This document shows positions 1-8,924 of a DNA stretch of 64,000 bases, one piece after another. A program made the translations under genes and the position numbers. The notes under the pieces were generated by a model. That model was not told the origin of the DNA. It did no database searches and worked only from the letters and a program-made list of their open reading frames with translations. Origin of the DNA: JAMZMI01 sp039970095 (GTDB lineage Bacteria; Bacteroidota; Bacteroidia; Cytophagales; Cyclobacteriaceae); NCBI GenBank assembly GCA_039970095.1, contig JBDVMP010000048.1, forward strand, positions 1 through 64,000. Direction: 5' to 3'. The first letter of the stretch is position 1. Each line of letters starts with the position of its first letter.

Positions 1-1
1 C

Positions 2-601
2 ATTGTGGACGAGGCTGTGGACGCCCTGAGCAGTATAGAGAAAAACAATCCCGACATGGCTTTGCTCGATATCAATATCAAAGGCGAAGAGGACGGTATT
101 TCACTTGCATCAAGATTGGAGATTCCTTTTGTGTTTATCACGTCATTTTACGATCAGAAAACCATACAGCGAGCCAGCAAAGTGAACCCGAGTGGTTATC
201 TGGTCAAGCCCTTCAGTGAGAATGAGCTGATTGCCAATGTGGAGCTGGCGCTGAGCAAACAAAAGCCGCTTGAAAATACCAATCAAACTCCTGAAAAGCT
301 CTTTTTCCGTCAGGATCAGGAGATACTTTCAGTAAAGTCTGACCAGATTGTGTACGCTGAGGCTTTTGACAATTACACCAACCTGTTCACCATTGACAGT
401 AAGTACATCATCAGCCATACGCTCAAAAGTGTAGAGGAAAAACTCACACCACTTGGCTTTGTGAGGGTACACAGATCCTACCTCATCAACTTCAAATTGA
501 TAGATAGCATTTCTGAAAATTCGGTGTTTCTTATGGGGCATAAGGTGCAAATCAGCAAATCGTATAGAAAGAACCTGATGGATCAATTGACCTTGATTTA
601 A
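2..601 (+). CDS. LytTR-family response regulator, 5' end outside the window
   Basis: This is the C-terminal part of a two-component response regulator; the frame is open to the window edge. Compared with the paralogue at 52653-53348 about 34 residues are missing, including the acidic pocket of the receiver. The phospho-acceptor aspartate is in ALLDINIKG, followed by the receiver's conserved SGYLVKPFSE segment. A LytTR DNA-binding domain follows (FDNYTNLF, ISHTLKSVEEKL, RVHRSYLINF, and a terminal KSYRKNL). LytTR domains bind paired direct repeats, and the repeats that begin one base after the stop codon are its likely operator. Its closest relative in the window is the cassette F regulator, whose putative operator shares the word CACTAAAA. 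A partner kinase probably lies just upstream, out of view. Confidence 0.9.
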   Translation: MVDEAVDALSSIEKNNPDMALLDINIKGEEDGISLASRLEIPFVFITSFYDQKTIQRASKVNPSGYLVKPFSENELIANVELALSKQKPLENTNQTPEKLFFRQDQEILSVKSDQIVYAEAFDNYTNLFTIDSKYIISHTLKSVEEKLTPLGFVRVHRSYLINFKLIDSISENSVFLMGHKVQISKSYRKNLMDQLTLI

Positions 602-718
602 CTCACCATATATTTTGGGCGAGTTACTAAATGGTTTGGTCACCTCACTAAAAGCCTCTTTTCTAGTGTAGCTACAAGGGCGAAATTGATTTTTCAATTC
701 AATGTATCGTCTATGAAA
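595..718 (+). repeat. Promoter-region duplication, copy 1
   Basis: About 120 bp from the end of the regulator gene through the first codons of the giant gene is nearly identical to 5029-5151, with a handful of substitutions and one single-base indel. The copy includes the last bases of the regulator coding sequence (GATTTAACTCACC), so this is probably the source copy and 5029-5151 the derived one. Confidence 0.9.
602..653 (+). promoter_or_regulatory. Putative LytTR operator: three direct repeats, 21-bp period
   Basis: CTCACCATA (602), GTTACTAAA (623) and CTCACTAAAA (644) start exactly 21 bp apart, which puts them on the same face of the helix. They lie between the regulator stop codon and the giant gene start at 713. 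Paired direct repeats about two turns apart are the usual LytTR binding pattern. The assignment to the adjacent regulator is inference. Confidence 0.7.
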
Positions 719-3700
719 CAAGTTTATTTTCTTCTGCTGTTTTGCGGAGCTACAATAGCCGCTAATACCCAAAGTATCAACTGGATCAAAAAAGGGACTG
801 GTCCATATGGGCTTAACAAATTAGAAGCTTCTACTTATGCCAATCCTGATAAGCTCTGGGGAGTAGGCAACAATGGGTTTGTGATTTCATCCTCAGATAA
901 TGGATTTACGTGGACAGAATCTATCGTAGAAACAAATGATGATCTCATTGATTTGGCAATGGTTAAGTCCTCAAACCCACGAAACGGCTATGCCGTATCC
1001 AAACAAGGAACGGCTTACTATACACAAGACTTTGCAGAATCTTGGGGTAGCGTATCAATCAATGCAGCGAGTTATGAAGAGCCTGTGGCTTTTCACGGGA
1101 TTGAATATATTCATCGAAATTTCGCGACTGCAGACCAGCAACTAATTGCAATTGGGGAAGGAGCGACTAAGGGCTTGCTGCTGATAGACAATGGACAGTT
1201 CGGATGTGGCAACTGCGACCAGGAGTTAACGGTCTTCAAAGAACTCACTGATATTCCGAGAGACATATTCTTTCTTACTTACTATGATAACTCTGCCGGA
1301 AGCATAGTTAATCTCGCATACATCGTAGGCGACAATGGATTTGCAGCCTATTCAGATGATTACTTTGAGACTTACACACTCCTGCCGAATCTTGGTGCTA
1401 CGGAAAATCTAACCTCGGTTGTTTTCAAAGATGTAAATACTGGATACATAGGAGCAGAAGGAGCATTATACTACACTAATAATGGTGGTGCTACATGGAC
1501 TAAGCAAGATAATTCGCCATGGAATGCCGTTGCTATTACAGACATTAGATACATCAATAGTCTTGCTTACGCAACGGCCGTATCTATCAACAATCCATCA
1601 GCCACTTTCTATGTTGAGTTAGTCCCCAATTCAACAGATTTTGATTTTAGCATTAACTATCTGAATGAAGCAGGGTTAAATCAACTTTCCGAAAGGTATG
1701 TGGGAATCTACCCAAGCAGCGATGGTCAAAACTTTGTCTTGATTAGTGAAAATGGTGTTATCGCTGAGTCCACAGATTTTGGATCTAACTGGACAGTACA
1801 AAACACGGATATTCCAAGCCCTAATGCTCTTGACGTAACGGGTTCACGAATCTATGCCACTTTTGGATTTTCTAATGCTGGTAGTGCTTACAGTGAAGAC
1901 GATGGTGAAACATGGACAGCAATCAGCTTTAGCGGAAGTTCAGTTGACTATCCTTTGGAGTCTATCGCCATGAGATATACTGGAGATGCATACGTGGGAC
2001 TTTCGGCTACTAGTTTGGAGCCAACTACGTACGGGGAATCGGAGGTTGATTTTTGGGCTCCAAGTAACGTATATAACTCTGAGAATGATGGACTAATCAG
2101 GGATATTGATTTAGATAGTGCCGGAAATATCTGGTTCGTTGGGGGTTCAGTATACAAAGCATCAAGTTCAAATTATACTTCGCAGACCAGAATAACTACC
2201 CCTGGCTATGAGATTGGGTTTAATGGTGACGAAGAATATGCCGTTGATTTTACAAATGATCAAATCGGATATATCACTGGCCCAAATGATTTCATCTATA
2301 AGACTACAGATGGAGGACAAACATGGTCTAATCTAACCTCGGGAACAACCGATAAAGACTTCCGTGAAATAGCTTTTATAAGTAACGACGATGGCTTTGT
2401 TCTTTTCGATGACTCTACAAACGAATACCTATATACCGATGATGGTGGGACCACTTGGCAGACGGGAGTATTGCCAGCTATTACCACCTGGAAGAAAATT
2501 CTTTTTACAAGCCAAACAAATGGATATGTTTCTGGTGACGATGGTTACTTAGCTAAAACTACTAATGCGGGAGCGTCTTGGTCTTTGGTCGATTTAGGGG
2601 TTGATAAGGATATAATTGACATTTCTTTCAATGAAGGTAAATTATATGGAGTTGTAGGAGGAGGGTTTATATTCTCAGTTATCGACAAGCAAAGTCAGAC
2701 AATCACCTTTGAACCGATAGCTGATAAATCTACGGGGGAAGATTCCTTTCCACTTGAAGCATTCTCAAGTTCAGAACTCGAAGTGGCTTACTCAAGCTCT
2801 GACTTGGAAGTGATTACTATCAATGGCAGTACCGCCACCATAGTGGGTATTGGTACTGCAACCATAACCGCAAGCCAGCCTGGGAATGAAAATTTTGAAG
2901 CGGCCCCTGATGTGGAGCAAGTGGTAAATGTGACAGGCCCTACACTTTTTATTTGGGATGGATCAAGCTGGGATCAGGGCACTCCTCCGGGCATAGATGA
3001 TGACGTACAAATCAATGCAGCTTTTAATACTCAGAATCATGGCATATTCAAAGCAAATTCACTTGAAGTTAGTTCTGGTGCGTATTTATGGATAAGTAAT
3101 GGTTATACCTTAGAAGTGGCTGGAGATATAGTGGTCAATGGAGATATGATGGTGCCTTTTGGAGCATCCTTGATCACATACGAAGGCAATAATATTGCTG
3201 ATGATATCTACTTCTCACGCAACACCCGCTATTCCGACGGAAAATACAGCTTTGTTGGTTCTCCAGTGGAGCAAAATTCTGAGACCACAGCCTCTGATTT
3301 AGGTATGCATATTTATACTTATGACGAAGCTGTATCCGATTTAGAAACAAGCCTATCTCGTTGGATAGCTGCCGCTGAATCAGATCAGTTGATCCCCGGA
3401 CAAGGATATACCCAAGCCAATCAGAAGTTGATTGACTTTGTGGGAAAGCCAAATGCAGGTACTATTATCTACTCAGGAAGCTATGAAAACGACGGTTGGC
3501 ATCTGGTAAGTAATCCATACCCAGCGGCTATTTTCCTTGATGATTTCCTTGATGCCAACACCAATACCACCGACGCGATCTACATCTGGGATGACAATGG
3601 GTCTGATACTGGAAGAGGGTCTAGTAACGATTATATTGTGGCAAACAAAACGGCAGCTACGGACATCAGCGGCACCAACAATGAATCTAGATGGAACGAA

Positions 3701-4453
3701 CACATTGGTTCGTCGCAAGGCTTTTTTGTGCAGCTTGATGGTGCGCCGGGCAACATCACCTTTACCGAAGATATGCGTGTGCATGGCAATAATGCAGATG
3801 GCAACTTTTTTAGGACAGCCAAAAGTGAAAAATCCATTGTCAGACTGAACCTCACACATGAAGAAGGGCTCATAAGACAGGCAGTGATAGGCTGGAACGA
3901 AAATATACCCAATACTAAACTGGCTGAAGGATATGACGCTCAGGTATTCAGTGCTACAGCGGATTATCTGATCTATACCACTAAAGCCAACACGCCGCTG
4001 GCTATCCAAACTGTGAATAGTGAAATTGTCGAAATTCCAATCGGGTTCAATGTAGCCGAAGCGGGTCAATATGCACTTGAGTTTGAATTGGAGAATGTCA
4101 TGGGAGAGCTATATCTGTATGACACAGAAAGGGATCAGGAAGTATCCTTATCCGGTGGTAGCTACAGCTTTCACTCAGGGGCAGGTCAGATCCAAGACCG
4201 CTTTCAGTTGCGGACGGCCTCAAAGGTGCTTGCGCTGGCAGAAACCAATGTGAAGTTCTACGCTCACGGCAAAACCCTCAACATCAAAACAACACGGGCT
4301 CAACCAATATCATATAGGCTCTATGACCTGTCGGGCCATCAGGTACACTTGGTGGAAGTTACCGGCTCGGCAGCCATTGATCTTAGTAAATTGGCTAACG
4401 GCGTTTATATCGTGTCGGATGGCATAGAGAGTAGGAAAGTCATTTTGAAATGA
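713..4453 (+). CDS. Giant T9SS-exported protein with Asp-box (BNR/sortilin-like) propeller head
   Basis: A secreted, probably surface-anchored protein of 1246 residues. The ATG at 713 was chosen because it gives a clean signal peptide (MKQVYFLLLFCGATIAANTQ) and matches the start of the duplicated gene at 5146. Residues ~25-650 hold Asp-box motifs of the S-x-D-x-G-x-T-W type (SDNGFTW at 61-67, then NGGATW, DFGSNW, DDGETW, TDGGQTW, DDGGTTW, NAGASW), typical of BNR/Ycf48-like beta-propellers. Residues ~655-743 form an Ig/MBG-like domain (QTITFEPIADKS). Residues ~745-1246 are the C-terminal module shared with the other giants (WDGSSWDQG, RNTRYSDGKYSFVGSPVE, GWHLVSNPYPAA, GFFVQLDG), ending in a type A T9SS sorting domain (YDLSGHQ, NGVYIVSDG, VILK). 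The ligand is unknown. A mini PID-CTERM gene follows after 109 bp. Confidence 0.9.
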   Translation: MKQVYFLLLFCGATIAANTQSINWIKKGTGPYGLNKLEASTYANPDKLWGVGNNGFVISSSDNGFTWTESIVETNDDLIDLAMVKSSNPRNGYAVSKQGTAYYTQDFAESWGSVSINAASYEEPVAFHGIEYIHRNFATADQQLIAIGEGATKGLLLIDNGQFGCGNCDQELTVFKELTDIPRDIFFLTYYDNSAGSIVNLAYIVGDNGFAAYSDDYFETYTLLPNLGATENLTSVVFKDVNTGYIGAEGALYYTNNGGATWTKQDNSPWNAVAITDIRYINSLAYATAVSINNPSATFYVELVPNSTDFDFSINYLNEAGLNQLSERYVGIYPSSDGQNFVLISENGVIAESTDFGSNWTVQNTDIPSPNALDVTGSRIYATFGFSNAGSAYSEDDGETWTAISFSGSSVDYPLESIAMRYTGDAYVGLSATSLEPTTYGESEVDFWAPSNVYNSENDGLIRDIDLDSAGNIWFVGGSVYKASSSNYTSQTRITTPGYEIGFNGDEEYAVDFTNDQIGYITGPNDFIYKTTDGGQTWSNLTSGTTDKDFREIAFISNDDGFVLFDDSTNEYLYTDDGGTTWQTGVLPAITTWKKILFTSQTNGYVSGDDGYLAKTTNAGASWSLVDLGVDKDIIDISFNEGKLYGVVGGGFIFSVIDKQSQTITFEPIADKSTGEDSFPLEAFSSSELEVAYSSSDLEVITINGSTATIVGIGTATITASQPGNENFEAAPDVEQVVNVTGPTLFIWDGSSWDQGTPPGIDDDVQINAAFNTQNHGIFKANSLEVSSGAYLWISNGYTLEVAGDIVVNGDMMVPFGASLITYEGNNIADDIYFSRNTRYSDGKYSFVGSPVEQNSETTASDLGMHIYTYDEAVSDLETSLSRWIAAAESDQLIPGQGYTQANQKLIDFVGKPNAGTIIYSGSYENDGWHLVSNPYPAAIFLDDFLDANTNTTDAIYIWDDNGSDTGRGSSNDYIVANKTAATDISGTNNESRWNEHIGSSQGFFVQLDGAPGNITFTEDMRVHGNNADGNFFRTAKSEKSIVRLNLTHEEGLIRQAVIGWNENIPNTKLAEGYDAQVFSATADYLIYTTKANTPLAIQTVNSEIVEIPIGFNVAEAGQYALEFELENVMGELYLYDTERDQEVSLSGGSYSFHSGAGQIQDRFQLRTASKVLALAETNVKFYAHGKTLNIKTTRAQPISYRLYDLSGHQVHLVEVTGSAAIDLSKLANGVYIVSDGIESRKVILK

Positions 4454-4488
4454 CACGAAGTGTCATCCTGACGAAGGAAGGATCCTTC
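4451..4488 (+). repeat. Small hairpins between giant and mini gene
   Basis: TGACAC-GAA-GTGTCA (4451-4465) is a perfect 6-bp stem that includes the giant gene's stop codon. GAAGGATCCTTC (4477-4488) is a second palindrome. There is no T-run, so this is not a clear terminator; it may protect or punctuate a shared transcript. Confidence 0.55.
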
Positions 4489-4562
4489 TTGATGGATAAA
4501 ATTCGAATAGAAAACAATGAAGATTCTGGGTCGAAAGACCAAGTGATAATAACTGTAAAATC

Positions 4563-4739
4563 ATGAAAACGATAATCATAAAAACACTCGCTATTCTACC
4601 TGTATTGATGATCGCTCTGCCAGCCATGGCACAAGGCGCACCTCCTGCCACACCCATCGATGGTGGGCTGAGTTTACTTCTTGTAGCAGGGGGAGTTTAC
4701 GGTTTGAAAAAGCTAAGGGATAATAAGAGGAATAACTGA
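4563..4739 (+). CDS. Mini PID-CTERM-type membrane protein (58 aa)
   Basis: The whole protein is a signal peptide (MKTIIIKTLAILPVL...AMAQ) followed by a 34-residue tail: GAPPATPIDGGLSLLL, a short hydrophobic stretch with VAGGVYG, then basic KKLRDNKRNN. This is the tripartite layout of exosortase-type sorting signals (motif, membrane segment, basic end), with PID in place of PEP; I recall the name PID-CTERM for such tails in Bacteroidota. There is no cargo domain between signal peptide and tail. It lies 109 bp after the giant gene on the same strand. This copy has the longest basic tail of the set and a Val where the others have Ala or Gly (LLVAGG). The function is unknown. Confidence 0.85.
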   Translation: MKTIIIKTLAILPVLMIALPAMAQGAPPATPIDGGLSLLLVAGGVYGLKKLRDNKRNN

Positions 4740-5028
4740 TAATAATTAAACCTGGATTATGCAATAGGAATCGTAATGAAGGTGTAAAACACAAAGAAAG
4801 AGGTGCTTATGTTGATGAGGCATAGCACCGCTATGGTGATTCAACAAGTTTCGATAAGTGCCTATTTCAAAGTATTTTATGTCTGGAATAGACTTTCTAT
4901 TGCCTATTTCAGGTTAAACGCATTATTTTTTGGTGAATGAAAAAAGGATCTAACTCGAGTGAGTTGTTCATTGTTGAGAGCCAAAAAATTATTGGAAATG
5001 GTTCAGGGTATTTAGTGATGAATTTTCA
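4740..5028 (+). other. Intergenic stretch without a gene
   Basis: From here to the next start at 5146 no credible coding sequence is seen. The first ~290 bp contain an imperfect inverted repeat near 4801-4828 (GGTGCTTATG against CATAGCACC) without a T-run, so no convincing terminator follows the first mini gene. The rest (5029-5145) is the duplicated promoter described separately. Confidence 0.6.
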
Positions 5029-5151
5029 GATTTAACTCACCATATATTTTGGTCGTGTTACTAAATGGTTTGGTCAACTCACTAAAAGCCTCTTTCCTAG
5101 TGTAGCTACAAGGGCGAAATTGAATTTCAATTCAATAAATCGTCTATGAAA
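5029..5151 (+). repeat. Promoter-region duplication, copy 2
   Basis: Near-identical to 595-718, from GATTTAACTCACC through the CGTCTATGAAA around the start codon. Here no regulator gene precedes it, yet the last bases of the regulator gene are still copied. The second giant gene thus carries its own copy of the first one's control region. Confidence 0.9.
5036..5087 (+). promoter_or_regulatory. Putative LytTR operator: three direct repeats, 21-bp period (second copy)
   Basis: CTCACCATA (5036), GTTACTAAA (5057) and CTCACTAAAA (5078) keep the exact 21-bp spacing of the first copy although bases between them have changed (GGTCGT for GGGCGA, CAACTC for CACCTC). It ends about 58 bp before the ATG. 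Control by the regulator ending at 601 is inferred. Confidence 0.7.
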
Positions 5152-8100
5152 TATTTTTATTCTTTTCTATTTACAACGCTCTTCTTTAGTTATTTGTCTG
5201 GCCAGAATTTGTTAGACAAGTGGAGTGATGAAGTTAATCACATGACACATTATAGAGATTTTGTGGATGCGGGAGCGGATGATCAGGGCAATGTTTATTT
5301 ACTCGGTTATGAGAGTGGAGATATTATCTTGGTGAAGTATAGCAGCAGTGGCCTGGTCTGGGAGCGCACCTTTGATGGTGGGTATATCGATGAGCCTGAA
5401 GCACTCGTAGTAGATGGCGATGGCAATGCCTATGTCGTAGGTTCTACGGATGCCGATGGAGCAGGAAAAATAGAAGCCCTTGTGATCAAGTACAACAGCT
5501 CTGGTACAGTACTTTGGTCAGATGCCTACAATTTTAGTGGAGGTGGTAGTACCATTTATGATGGGGTTTATAATGATGTGGTATGGGATGGATCTCATTT
5601 GTATGCAGTGGGTACGCAGGTTACTGGGGCAGCCAAAGCCCAAGATATTTTCATCTCTAGATACACCACTACTGGTACACGCACCTCTAAGATCTATGAC
5701 AATGGCAACAGCAAAGAATATGGTAACTCAATTACGTTGAGTGATGATCATGTACATGTGGTGGCGATCGTGGGCCCGGATGAAAGCGGGTATGGAGACC
5801 TGCGCTATCTAAAGCTAGATAAAACATTTACATCATTAACTACACCAGATAGAGATCAATTTGTGGATGTAAACCTGAAAAGTGTAACTGGATTCTCTGC
5901 TTCTGAAAATGGTGATTACGCAGCAGTAGTAAAAGATGAAGGGAGTACCACTAGTTTTTATGTTTTTTCAGGCGGAAACACCGGCAGTTATACTGAGGGA
6001 GATATAAGCAATGTAAAGGATGTCTATATCCATGGAACAGACATTTATCTGACAGGAAGTGACACCTTCGACTCACAAGAGAAACTGGTGTTTGCTAAAT
6101 ATTCATCTACTGGCGTTCGATCATACCTGAAGGTTTATGAAACAAGTACGGGCAATACTGACCATGGGTATTATAGCTCAGTAGGGGCAAAGATTTATAT
6201 GAAAAATTCAGGGAGTGAAATAGGTGTATTAGGCAATTTGGTTGAGGCATACAATGATGGATCTAATCATTATGAGCGATTGGGAGAAGTGGTATTTCAG
6301 GCGTCTACAGGAGAGCAGCTACAGTCCTATTATGGAGGAATTGTGAACGTTAATAATGCTAAATACGGATTTGTCGCACCAGAGAATGTTATTATCGTCG
6401 CGACAGGTCCCGTTTCTGTCGACATGAACGTGCTGTGTGTGGTGCCGGATTTTGATCTCGGAAGTGATATCTCTCAGGAGTATGATGCTGAAGGAAACAG
6501 CTTTGAGTTGGATGCTGGAGCAGGTTTTTCTGGCTACTTATGGTCTACAGGTGAGACCACTCAGACAATTAATGTTACCACAGCTGGAGAATTTTCAGCA
6601 ACTGTCACTAACTCCAATGGATGCTCAGCGACTGACGAAATCGAGACTATCATTACACCCATCAGCCAAACCATAACTTGGGAGCAAACTTTGGATCCTA
6701 CCTATAGAGATGAGAATATCATGCTTGTGGCTACTAGCTCATCGGGACTTGATGTGACCTTTGAGTCTAGTGATGATGACATAGCGGAAGCGGTTTACAT
6801 GACAGATCACTGGGAGCTTGAAATAAAAACCGCAGGGGTTTTTACATTGACAGCAAGCCAAGCAGGGAATGAAAATTATGAGGAGATAGCACTTGGCCGA
6901 TCAGTAACTATTGATTACCTGGACTATTACTGGGTAAACGGCACAGGAATTTACGGGAAGAGCACCACTAGTAATCTTATTACTAGTCAAGGACATTGGG
7001 TAACTATCTCTGGAGGCAGTACGCGTCATGATCTACACCCCGACCAATACTGCAATGTATTCTTTGATGCCAATAGCTTTGATGGTGCAGATCAGGCAGT
7101 GAGATCACCTGCCAATTCCGTATTGAAATGTCACGATTTTGATGCAAGTGGGGTTACAAACTACCCCAGCTTTGAATTGGAAAAACTGGAGGTATATGGC
7201 TCTTTTACATTTGGAGATGCCACAGCGTTGTTTAATTATTTATACTTCACATCTGATGAAACCGTACAAGTAGATTTTGCTGGAGTAGAAATTTACGATC
7301 AATTTGAATCATTAAGACTGTATTTCCATGGACTGGGCACTTATCAAATGACCGGAGATTTGGTCAATAAGGACGCCACTTTAAGTCTTGGATTTGGCAC
7401 ACTGGAAATATTAAGTGGGTCTACTCTGACCACCACACAGCCTATTGATTTGGGAGCTGGAGCATCCCTGATCAATAATGGAGCACTCATATTTGAATCG
7501 GGTGCCACGTTTTATGATGCAGCAGGTTCATCTTTTTCAGGTAATGATTTCACCTTCAAAAGGAATACGCCTCATGATGAAAGCACAGGTAAGTATAGTA
7601 TAGTAGGTAGTCCCGTGGCTGGCGCTTCTACTGCTGCTCTTGGGAGTTTGGTTTACTCCTACGATGAATCACAAGACTACTTGACGGGCGATGGAATCAA
7701 TCGTTTTGTAGAGGTTACTACACCTGAGGCCATGTCGACAGGTTCCGCTTATTTTTCGGCCTATACAGGCGAAATTGTAATAGAAGGACTGCCTACCACT
7801 GGCACTGTTGACGTTCCTTTATCATATACCGCAAGTGCTGGCTCTGAGGCCGACTATGATGGGTTCAACTTAGTTTCTAACCCATACTCTTCTCGAATTC
7901 AAGTCCTTCCATTTAATGATTACGATGGATTTTTGGAGGAGAATGGTCCTAATGGAACTGGTGCTATAGCAGGATCAATATATCTCTGGAGAGATGAAGG
8001 CAGCAATGGAGGAAGAAGGTCTAATGCGGACTATATGGTAGTAAATTCATTGGGAGAGGTTTCAGGAAATAGCGCAACTGGTATTGAAGCTTATCAAGGT

Positions 8101-8862
8101 TACATCAACACATTCCAAGGCTTTTTTGTGCAAGCCACCGGACCTGGAAAAACGGTAACATTCACCAATGCTATGAGAAGACCAGGACTTACAAGTCCGG
8201 ATTCAAGATTCTATAGGCAAGCTGCAGAGGATATATTTAAAATTAGGGTGGGCTTAGAGTCTGAAACAGATTTTTCAGAGATGTTGATAGGGTTTCCTGA
8301 AGACGCTGATCTGGGCAAGGACTTACTGTACGATGCGCTAAGATTGAGTAATAATGATTTGGAGATTTCTTCTTTGATAAATGGGAAAAGATATGCCATA
8401 CAAGGCCTCCCTCTTATCGAAACTGCCGATATAATTCCCCTTTATGTTCAAACAAGCACAGCTGCATTGCACCAACTAGAGATCACTTTAGAAGCATTGC
8501 CAGCTGGAGTCGAGATCATTTTGATTGATAATTACCTTGACAAAACGATTGCAGTCACTGAGAATTTTGAATACGCTTTTTATTCGAAGGCAGGACAGTT
8601 TGCAGATAGGTTTGCACTGACCACCGCTGCGAATGTACTTGCACTGGATGACCAGAAGGTAAGCATCTATGCTGCCAACAAAACACTATTTATTACAGGA
8701 GAGCAGTCTCAACCAACAGCATATAGACTCTTTGATCTGTCGGGCCATCAGGTACACTTGGCGGAAGTTACCGGCTCGGCAGCTATTGATTTTAGTAATC
8801 TGGCTAGTGGCGTTTATGTCGTGTCGGATGGTGTTGAGAGCAAGAGGGTCATTTTTAAATAA
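5146..8862 (+). CDS. Giant T9SS-exported protein with SBBP-like propeller head
   Basis: A secreted protein of 1238 residues with a signal peptide (MKYFYSFLFTTLFFSYLSGQ). Residues ~25-420 carry repeats of the form DGDGNAYVVGST...VIKYNSSGTVLWS, typical of SBBP/delta-60-type beta-propeller repeats. Residues ~430-510 are an Ig-like domain (LDAGAGFSGYLWSTGE, TVTNSNGCSATD) and ~510-590 an MBG-like domain (SQTITWEQTLDPTY). From ~800 on comes the shared module (KRNTPHDESTGKYSIVGSPV, GFNLVSNPYSS, GFFVQATGPG), more diverged here than in the neighbours, and then a T9SS type A tail (FDLSGHQVHLAEVTGSAAID, ending VIFK) almost identical at the DNA level to that of the gene at 713. The head is unrelated to that gene's head, so the two giants share only control region and C-terminus. 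The ligand is unknown. Confidence 0.88.
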   Translation: MKYFYSFLFTTLFFSYLSGQNLLDKWSDEVNHMTHYRDFVDAGADDQGNVYLLGYESGDIILVKYSSSGLVWERTFDGGYIDEPEALVVDGDGNAYVVGSTDADGAGKIEALVIKYNSSGTVLWSDAYNFSGGGSTIYDGVYNDVVWDGSHLYAVGTQVTGAAKAQDIFISRYTTTGTRTSKIYDNGNSKEYGNSITLSDDHVHVVAIVGPDESGYGDLRYLKLDKTFTSLTTPDRDQFVDVNLKSVTGFSASENGDYAAVVKDEGSTTSFYVFSGGNTGSYTEGDISNVKDVYIHGTDIYLTGSDTFDSQEKLVFAKYSSTGVRSYLKVYETSTGNTDHGYYSSVGAKIYMKNSGSEIGVLGNLVEAYNDGSNHYERLGEVVFQASTGEQLQSYYGGIVNVNNAKYGFVAPENVIIVATGPVSVDMNVLCVVPDFDLGSDISQEYDAEGNSFELDAGAGFSGYLWSTGETTQTINVTTAGEFSATVTNSNGCSATDEIETIITPISQTITWEQTLDPTYRDENIMLVATSSSGLDVTFESSDDDIAEAVYMTDHWELEIKTAGVFTLTASQAGNENYEEIALGRSVTIDYLDYYWVNGTGIYGKSTTSNLITSQGHWVTISGGSTRHDLHPDQYCNVFFDANSFDGADQAVRSPANSVLKCHDFDASGVTNYPSFELEKLEVYGSFTFGDATALFNYLYFTSDETVQVDFAGVEIYDQFESLRLYFHGLGTYQMTGDLVNKDATLSLGFGTLEILSGSTLTTTQPIDLGAGASLINNGALIFESGATFYDAAGSSFSGNDFTFKRNTPHDESTGKYSIVGSPVAGASTAALGSLVYSYDESQDYLTGDGINRFVEVTTPEAMSTGSAYFSAYTGEIVIEGLPTTGTVDVPLSYTASAGSEADYDGFNLVSNPYSSRIQVLPFNDYDGFLEENGPNGTGAIAGSIYLWRDEGSNGGRRSNADYMVVNSLGEVSGNSATGIEAYQGYINTFQGFFVQATGPGKTVTFTNAMRRPGLTSPDSRFYRQAAEDIFKIRVGLESETDFSEMLIGFPEDADLGKDLLYDALRLSNNDLEISSLINGKRYAIQGLPLIETADIIPLYVQTSTAALHQLEITLEALPAGVEIILIDNYLDKTIAVTENFEYAFYSKAGQFADRFALTTAANVLALDDQKVSIYAANKTLFITGEQSQPTAYRLFDLSGHQVHLAEVTGSAAIDFSNLASGVYVVSDGVESKRVIFK

Positions 8863-8864
8863 CC

Positions 8865-8907
8865 ATCTATCACCTGTCAGGTTTTTAAAACCTGACAGGT
8901 GATAGAT
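8865..8907 (+). repeat. Perfect 43-bp palindrome between giant and mini gene
   Basis: The two 21-bp arms are exact reverse complements around a single T at 8886; the arms contain CACCTGTCAGGTTTT and AAAACCTGACAGGTG. It starts two bases after the giant stop codon at 8862. The word AAAACCTGACAGG recurs in many Bacteroidota genomes as a dispersed palindromic repeat (from memory). It could be a REP-like element or an mRNA-stabilising hairpin; no U-tract follows the stem. Confidence 0.85.
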
Positions 8908-8924
8908 TCAATTAAAAAGAAACA

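Noticed and set aside
602..653. Regularly spaced repeats as a possible CRISPR fragment
   Set aside because: Repeats are only ~10 bp with 11-bp gaps, present as two or three units before genes, with no cas genes; an operator fits better.
3473..4069. Long minus-strand frame (198 codons), with similar antisense frames at 49540-49821, 55684-56168 and 43282-43470
   Set aside because: They lie opposite the same conserved part of the shared C-terminal module in each giant gene. The sense protein is clearly conserved, so recurring antisense openness is a by-product of sense codon usage; no signal peptide or domain is seen.
8865..8907. Perfect palindrome as the terminator of the giant gene at 5146
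   Set aside because: No T-run follows the stem, and a much better terminator (9131-9157) lies after the mini gene, so read-through is expected.
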